Source of the DNA: Hydnum rufescens UP504
Taxonomy: Eukaryota > Basidiomycota > Agaricomycetes > Cantharellales > Hydnaceae
Assembly: GCA_014904985.1 (NCBI GenBank)
Contig: MU129060.1
Location: forward strand, 1-37,358
Direction of reading: 5' to 3'
Length of the DNA: 37,358 bases
The translations under genes were made by a program, and so were the position numbers. This document shows, piece by piece, positions 32,101-37,358 of this stretch; the first letter of the stretch is position 1, and every line of letters starts with the position of its first letter. The notes below the pieces were generated by a model. It was not told where the DNA came from. It did no database searches and saw only the letters and a program-made list of their open reading frames with translations.

Positions 32101-32800
32101 CCAGTGACTTTCTTGCCTAGGCTTCCCTAGTTAGCATGCCAAACATTAAAATTTCAAAACCCAAAATTTATTTGATTACAAATCATGCTATCTACTCAGG
32201 CCTAGGGTTAACCACCTGCCTAACTGGGCTATTGTCTCATGGGTTATTGTGCTGTCTTCATTCGTATTATCTGCCTTGGATCTTCCCTGGAGTTCCTGGG
32301 TCATTCGGATACGGGTACTCCCATCAAACACCTTGAGTGGTCTCGTCCTTTTGAGTCTTCCTTTAACATTCTGGCTCAGGGTATTCTACCTACCTACATC
32401 TTAGGGAGCAGGTTGGGTCTTGTGGGGGCCCTGTTCGCCAAACTAGTCTGAGGCACAAGCAATTACATAATACGCTTCAAAATAAAACATACTGCATGCT
32501 ATAACCAAGCAACACCCGCCTGCCTTCCCATTTGTCTGCCAAGAGACAATGCCTAAGGCCAGGTGGCATAGTCCTGCCTCTAGGTTTCTCATGTGCTCCA
32601 AAGTTGCCTGAGACATCCAAGACATGACTTGGCATTGGTCAAGTCTCACAGCATCAAACATGAGTTCCACAGATTTCCTAACCCTAATCCCTCGACCAAA
32701 CCCTATCAAGCTGAAATTCCAGTACATATTTAGCTTACCTGGTTCATGACTAAGCATGCTTATGCAGCACCGGAGGCAAATTGTGTCACCTCAGCGAAAG
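32100..32800. other. Stretch without a supported gene
   Basis: Open frames at 32239-32451 (+) and 32443-32757 (-) exist but have no splice or domain support. Composition is ordinary. Exons of the small gene that follows could begin here, since CACCTCAG at about 32787-32794 would be an acceptable 3' splice site. Confidence 0.4.
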
Positions 32801-32807
32801 CTTCTTC

Positions 32808-33144
32808 ATGCATCCCCAGACTCCTGAGGCAGCTCTCTCCCTCATCCATGCAGTATACGGAAAAGACTTGAGCAATCTTGGTCCGGTCAAAGGAGAGGTT
32901 AGATCCAATCTTGGGTCTGCTGGAACTTCTGCTGCCCCCGTGTCCAAGAGCAAGAGGAAGACTCCAAATGGTTGGCCTCCTTCTTTCCTTCACATATTAT
33001 CCCTGGCACTAACATGGTCTAGATGTTGGCAAAACCAGCAGCTCTGATGGACCCCCTAAGAAGCGCAAGGTCAGGAAAAGAAAAGGGTCAAGTGGTGGGT
33101 TTCTGAACAAAATCTGTGACAAGTCGAGTCTCAAGATCATGTAA
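32808..33144 (+). CDS. Putative small protein with strong basic nuclear signal
   Basis: Proposed exons 32808-32970 and 33023-33144 are joined by a 52 bp intron with a CACTAAC branch site and a TCTAG end. The product would be about 94 aa from ATG 32808 (MHPQTPEAALSLIH). It includes SKSKRKTPN and then DGPPKKRKVRKRKG, which fits the classical monopartite nuclear localisation pattern K-K/R-x-K/R. Nothing else is recognisable. The start may lie further upstream in another exon. The gene could be a fragment of a larger protein whose N-terminal exons are lost. Weak evidence overall; the intron is the best support. Confidence 0.35.
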
Positions 33145-33338
33145 ACCAGGACCAAACCATGCCAGTGGCTCAGGACCCAGTGTGAAATAGAGTTTACCCT
33201 ATCAAAATGTTCTATTTGGTATGTTGATTCAGCAGTTGTCATACATGGTGTTAACACTCAGAAGTATTGCTAGTTACATCTTGCTGTACAGGCAATATTG
33301 TTCTGACTTGTTGTCTTATGTGTATAACTACAAGTTGA

Positions 33339-34733
33339 TTACAAGTTTTTGATGCTAGTGACTTTTTTTGCTGCTTCTTCCATCAGTGTGATTGTTACTA
33401 GAGCCCATCCATAAACATCATCACCAAGCCCCGCTTTAATCAGGTTCAAGACCCCATTTTTTGTGTTTTCCTTGGCCTCAGGTGTTACTTCCCATTTTGC
33501 AACTGAGAGTTTATCCCATACTTCAGTCTGAATCGTGCGACCCCTCTTCAGTGTTCGTTTATTCTTGAAGTATTCCCAGCGGAAGCCAGGGTGAATGCAG
33601 ATGATTAGACCCCACTGAAATGTGTGAGACCATGGGGTGAGCATACAGTTCAGAATATTATAGTGAGATTGGAGCATTCTTACCATGATGTAACATGCCC
33701 ACATCTCATTAGAGGCTGTGATACTGTCTCGATGCTCTGTACTCCACTGTTTCAGGTTTGATTTGTCAACCCCCCCCACTCCCACTGCCTCCATGAGAGC
33801 CTTTCGTGCAGGAGAAGCCCCCCTTTGTGTTTGTAAGCTCGGGTCCATTCAAGACCAAGTCGGATGTGGAGCAGTCGAGAGACAGCCTCTTTGGCAAGAA
33901 CTTGGATCTGCTGGGGCTTGTGGATGTTCCGTACTACCTGTGATGTGATCATCAATGAGGATATGTTGGGCAGCTGGGGTTCTGTTACCTTTTCCATAAT
34001 TGCATATGACTCCCAGTCTTTTATGGTGACCACTGGCTCTGAGCACAGTTCTTCTATTGGATCATATTCTGTAGATTGGACAACTTCCTATTCATTATTG
34101 GTTAGACCCAAGGTCCAAGCCAGGCAAAGGCCATAGCAGAATTGACTTCTCACCCAATCCTCCAGATTTGATGCAGCAAGTCCACATATACAGCTCTGTA
34201 GACCATTGCAGAAGTCCACTATGATCTCTCCTTTCTCCTTGACACTCTTTATCAATTCATGAATAGTCAAAGGTGGCTGATCTTTGGCACCAACAATGTG
34301 GTCAGGCTGTAACTGGGTCTGTACCATCTATGAGCACTATTATTCATGTTCCAGGATTCTAGGAGTGGAACTTGCCTCCTTGGAGATGACCACAGGTTCT
34401 TCACCTAGACTATGGTCATCCTGGTTACCTACTTCATCATCCAAGGTGATTCTCAGAGGTGGATCCCCCCATCGTTCTAGAATAGTGGCAGCTGGGTTGC
34501 CTTTAGCCACTGCTCTTTTTCCAGTTTCCTAGGACTAGGACATCAGCAGGAGAGGTTGGGGTGGTCATCAGCCCACGTACTTGTACTCTCTGCTTTAGGG
34601 TGTTCAAGGCAGCCCAGAGATTTGTCAAATCATCATCATTGATCTCTGATGGTGCCATGGAGAGCATGACAGAGAGAGTGTTGAGTTCCTCAATGCGGGC
34701 AGAGAGTCTGATGTTTTCTATGTTGGTGGACAT
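33339..34733 (-). pseudogene. Multi-exon hypothetical gene with a frameshift
   Basis: Minus-strand exons: 34733-34581 (MSTNIENIRLSARIEELN...), 34528 to about 34400, 34327-34154, 34087-33989, 33937-33684 and 33614-33339 (ends ...TSIKNL, TAA). Clear introns are 34580-34529 (GTACGT...CCTAG), 34153-34088 (GTGAGA...AATAG), 33988-33938 (GTAACA...CACAG) and 33683-33615 (GTAAGA...TTCAG). The boundary between the second and third exons is unresolved. The fifth exon does not stay open: EWTRAYKHKG continues as ASPARKALMEAVGVGG only after a one-base shift at the six-base homopolymer 33818-33823. The C-terminal part (WGLIICIHPGFRWEYF, KRGRTIQTEVWDKL) looks like folded coding sequence. I do not recognise the family; a multi-copy or transposon-linked gene is possible. 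It is either recently broken or a sequencing/assembly error. Confidence 0.55.
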
Positions 34734-34894
34734 CTTGGGTGCAGGTGTTGAATGGGTTTGGTTGCCACATTTCGGCAATTAGCACTGTTGGTTGCCTTGG
34801 GAACAAAGTTGGTTCAAAAGCTCCTGGATAAGTGGTATACGGGTAGTGTTGCAAATTGTACACATCAGTGTATTCACACAGCAAATACTGTACA

Positions 34895-35430
34895 TCTATG
34901 ACATTGTTCCATGAATATGCTCGCCTGGCTCGAGACATCATGTGACATCGGCTAAAGCCGCATGTTCCATGAACATGCTCGCTTGGCTCGAGACATCATG
35001 TGACATCGGCTAAAGCCGCATGTTCCATGAACATGCTTGCTTGGTCTAGACATCATGTGACATCGGCTAAAGCCGCATGTTCCATGAACATGCTCGCTCG
35101 GTCTAGACATCACGTGACATCGGCTAAAGCCGCATGTTCCATGAACATGCTCGCTCGGTCTAGACATCACGTGACATCGGCTAAAGCCGCATGTTCCATG
35201 AACATGCTCGCTCTGTCTAGACATCACGTGACTCCGGCAAAAGCCGCATGTTCATGAACATGCTCGCTCAGTCTAGACATCACGTGACTTAGGCTAAAGC
35301 CGCATGTTCCATGAACATGCTCGCTTGGTCTAGACATCACGTGACTTAGGCAAAAGCCGCATGTTCCATGAACATGCTCGCCTGGCTCTAGACATCACGT
35401 GCTTTTGGCAAAAGCTGTCTTCATGCTGCA
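34895..35430. repeat. 57 bp satellite with three nested palindromes
   Basis: About nine units have a period of 56-58 bp (landmark CATGTTCC at 34961, 35019, 35076, 35133, 35190, 35303 and 35360; 35247 lacks one C). Each unit contains TCTAGA (CTCGAG in the first two), CACGTGAC (CATGTGAC in the first three), CGGC-TAAA-GCCG, and arms GCATGTTC and GAACATGC around CAT. The right-hand units decay at CATCGGCT first. Because the unit is often 57 bases, open frames run through it; these are not genes. Confidence 0.95.
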
Positions 35431-35691
35431 TGATTAGAGACCACAGGAATGAACTTGCAAGGGAACATGGGCCATAGCTAGTTTTTGCATTGCACAGCGC
35501 GATATTGCTGGATCAGGCCTGACACTAGGTGTCGGGTTATTGACAATCCGGGAGACGCCGGTCACTTGAGTTCAATACTACATAACAGTGCTTCCCTCAC
35601 TTTGTAGCTACTTCGACGCGAATATCTCGTGCTGGATTTACAAGACAAAATCTCTTATCAGAAACTCATTACTTCCTTATCATTACATCCA

Positions 35692-36675
35692 ATGACTGAA
35701 TTATCTGTTGGTGCCGAGTTCAGCGCGTCTGGCATGCTCCCTGTACATGCTACTCTCCCTTCGCCTGTTGACGTGTTCCTTGCTGCGGGACTCCCTGGTG
35801 ACGTCCTGACTCTCTTCGACGCGCCGTTCCATGGCAGCCTCCTCCTTCCACACCCAGCTGTGCTCACTATTAAAGAAATGGCTCGTGTCAGACAGGTCAA
35901 TGCCCACGCTCTGAGTGACCCCCCGACGCGTTCTCAACTAGGGGCTTATGTGTGCGAGGCCGAAACTCTCTTTCTCCAGCTGGAAGCCGCGAACCGCAAA
36001 GTCTCTGGCAGCGGTGCGTCTTCGTTACCTGGTGGCTCCGCCGGAGGTGCACCAGCCAATACATTGCCTGCACTTCTTGTCGGTGCAAATGCCCTTGGAT
36101 CGATTCCACCTCGTCCATCTTCCTTCCTGCCTCCTGCTTCCGGCGCTTCTGCCGATGGGCAGTTGACTTCTTTTCCCCAGTTCACTTCCCCCCAGTCCAA
36201 GCAGATTACATTTGACGATCTCATTCCCTTTCGTGGCGTAGCTTACGCCAAGGAGACAATGCCTGAGCCGTACCGCGCGATGTTAGAGAAGAGGATGTAT
36301 CTGCCGCTTCCTGCCCTCACTCACAAGAATGTGCATGACCTCCGCACAGGCCTGAAGCGTGATGAAATGGCCAAAATTGGCGACGACAAGGACCCTGAGG
36401 CCAAATTAGTGCGTCGCCCCGTCATGGACCCCTACCTTGCTATCGAGTTTGCCATTTCCAAGACCGAGTTCGTCGAGGCCTATCAGTTGCTCATCCTGAC
36501 GATGAAAGAGTCGCCTGTCTTTGGTGGAGCTGTTGCAACCATGTTCGAGTCTTGGTTCTTGGAGCTGCAGCAGCACACAAACTGGTACCATCCGAAGCTC
36601 TGGGCTGCTCTCGTTCGCTTTGACCACAAATGGCGCCATCGCTGGTTTGTCGACCCTTATATGACCTGCCAATAA
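35692..36675 (+). CDS. Unidentified 327 aa protein, single exon
   Basis: An uninterrupted frame runs from ATG 35692 (MTELSVGAEFSASG) to TAA. The preceding in-frame codons lack another ATG, which decides this start. The N-terminal third is Pro/Leu/Ala-rich and holds a plausible helix with a heptad-like stretch (CEAETLFLQLEAANRKV). A Gly/Ala/Pro/Ser-rich linker follows at about 110-165. The C-terminal half looks globular: DDLIPFRGVAYAKE, DPYLAIEFAISKTEFVEAY, then a Trp-rich run (NWYHPKLWAALVRFDHKW, RHRWFVD). There is no signal peptide or membrane segment. CpG content and codon use resemble the broken gene at 198-1827 rather than the helicase gene. I cannot name the family. An ORF1/Gag-like protein of a retroelement is conceivable, but no reverse transcriptase follows within the window. 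Confidence 0.65.
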   Translation: MTELSVGAEFSASGMLPVHATLPSPVDVFLAAGLPGDVLTLFDAPFHGSLLLPHPAVLTIKEMARVRQVNAHALSDPPTRSQLGAYVCEAETLFLQLEAANRKVSGSGASSLPGGSAGGAPANTLPALLVGANALGSIPPRPSSFLPPASGASADGQLTSFPQFTSPQSKQITFDDLIPFRGVAYAKETMPEPYRAMLEKRMYLPLPALTHKNVHDLRTGLKRDEMAKIGDDKDPEAKLVRRPVMDPYLAIEFAISKTEFVEAYQLLILTMKESPVFGGAVATMFESWFLELQQHTNWYHPKLWAALVRFDHKWRHRWFVDPYMTCQ

Positions 36676-37358
36676 AGCTGGGAGTGGAATTATATTGGAG
36701 AGGAGATCTGTAGGATAATTTTGATAGCACTCACATATCTATGGGTGCCCTGGTTGCACATTAAATTCTATTTCAATCCCACCATATGACACCATCTCAC
36801 AGGTGGATACCCATCATCAATCTCTTGGCAACTAATACAAACCCATCATCAATCTTTTTCACAGCTCAGGAACCAATACAATAGTGTTATTGAACAACAG
36901 AGCATCATGCATGAAGACTGTACAAGGGCTGCGATTGCAATGATTCACAGACAGGCTGATGCTTTTGACTGTGGGCAGTGCTCTCATAGAGGACCACTAC
37001 AATTGTGGACTAGAGCACAGATTGCAATTGGATGTTCATGACATGGAATGTAATCAAGTGAGATGATGGTCCCACTAGTGAGTGTGTTGGTGAAAGAATT
37101 GTGACTTATGGACTGACGAATAATGAGGTGAGGAGGCTCTGGTTAGCTGATTCTTGTGGTAGGAAGAATGAGGATAAATGAGGAAATACATGGGAATTTA
37201 TAGAAAATTGAATTAGATAAGTTAGTATGGATGTGATCAAGTGGAATTGGTTTTGATGATGTGATCAAATGGAATTGGGTTTGATGATGTGATCAAATGG
37301 AATTGGATTTGATAGATGTGACTCATTACATACTGCACCTCTACAGGTCTTCTGATGG
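36676..37358. repeat. Decayed dispersed repeats to the window end
   Basis: 36776-36860 has two copies of AACCCATCATCAATCT-like text. 36940-37100 matches 8240-8480 in order. 37215-37318 holds three TGTGATCAAATGGAATTGG units like those at 7690-7860. The last 40 bases (ACTCATTACATACTGCACCTC) are the reverse complement, with changes, of 7665-7690. No gene. Confidence 0.65.

Noticed and set aside
33050..33080. Viral or vector contamination because of a PKKRKV peptide
   Set aside because: The match is six residues long, inside a spliced fungal-type reading frame. Basic nuclear signals of this form arise independently.
34895..35430. Heat-shock element reading of the GTTC-CAT-GAAC dyad
   Set aside because: The TTC and GAA are separated by three bases rather than the two required for a heat-shock element.

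Overview
The window looks like nuclear DNA of a filamentous fungus, most likely a basidiomycete. The support is indirect: protein genes are split by many 47-70 bp GT-AG introns with CTGAY/CTAAC-like branch sites, one gene is an OrsD/RecQ-type fusion of the sort found in mushroom-forming fungi, and the gaps are full of satellites and decayed repeats. There are no ribosome-binding sites, operons, rRNA genes or CRISPR arrays. I cannot name the species.

Layout. 1-150: hairpin-forming CCCGGG inverted repeats. 198-1827: a broken + strand gene. 2161-4260: a tract almost devoid of G on the + strand. About 4900-9060: the opposite bias (C-poor), made of minisatellites and two decayed copies of a repeat seen again at 17.87 kb. 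9.39-12.7 kb: a large ~130 bp satellite with palindromic cores, a 505 bp higher-order repeat and an inverted block. 13-17.86 kb: more ordinary DNA with one minus-strand coiled-coil gene.

The core is 17.87-30.2 kb. Two multi-exon genes lie in the same orientation. The first (19359-24994, about 1783 aa) joins C2H2/OrsD-like zinc fingers, a region resembling a tyrosine recombinase (Arg...Arg...Tyr), a possible ubiquitin-interacting motif, and an apparently complete RecQ-type helicase with its zinc-binding domain. The second (27312-30192, 849 aa) has an N-terminal ParB/Srx-like domain, a coiled coil, a nuclear localisation signal and an acidic tail. Around them are repeat arrays built on TTTGATCAC. 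The array before gene 1 and the array after gene 1 carry the same ~35 bp core in inverted orientation. The left-flank sequence recurs at 7.26-8.1 kb and, more diverged, at 5.28-5.61 kb. My reading is that the pair belongs to a multi-copy mobile or subtelomeric element: recombinase plus helicase for movement or amplification, and a ParB-like protein that may bind the TTGATCA-bearing repeats. This is inference.

30.2-37.36 kb holds three more arrays (GCTGACATAAT; TGGTCGTGC hairpins; a 57 bp unit with CACGTG and ATGTTC/GAACAT palindromes), a small putative gene with a strong basic nuclear signal, a decayed multi-exon minus-strand gene (33339-34733), an intact unidentified + strand ORF (35692-36675), and decayed repeats to the end.
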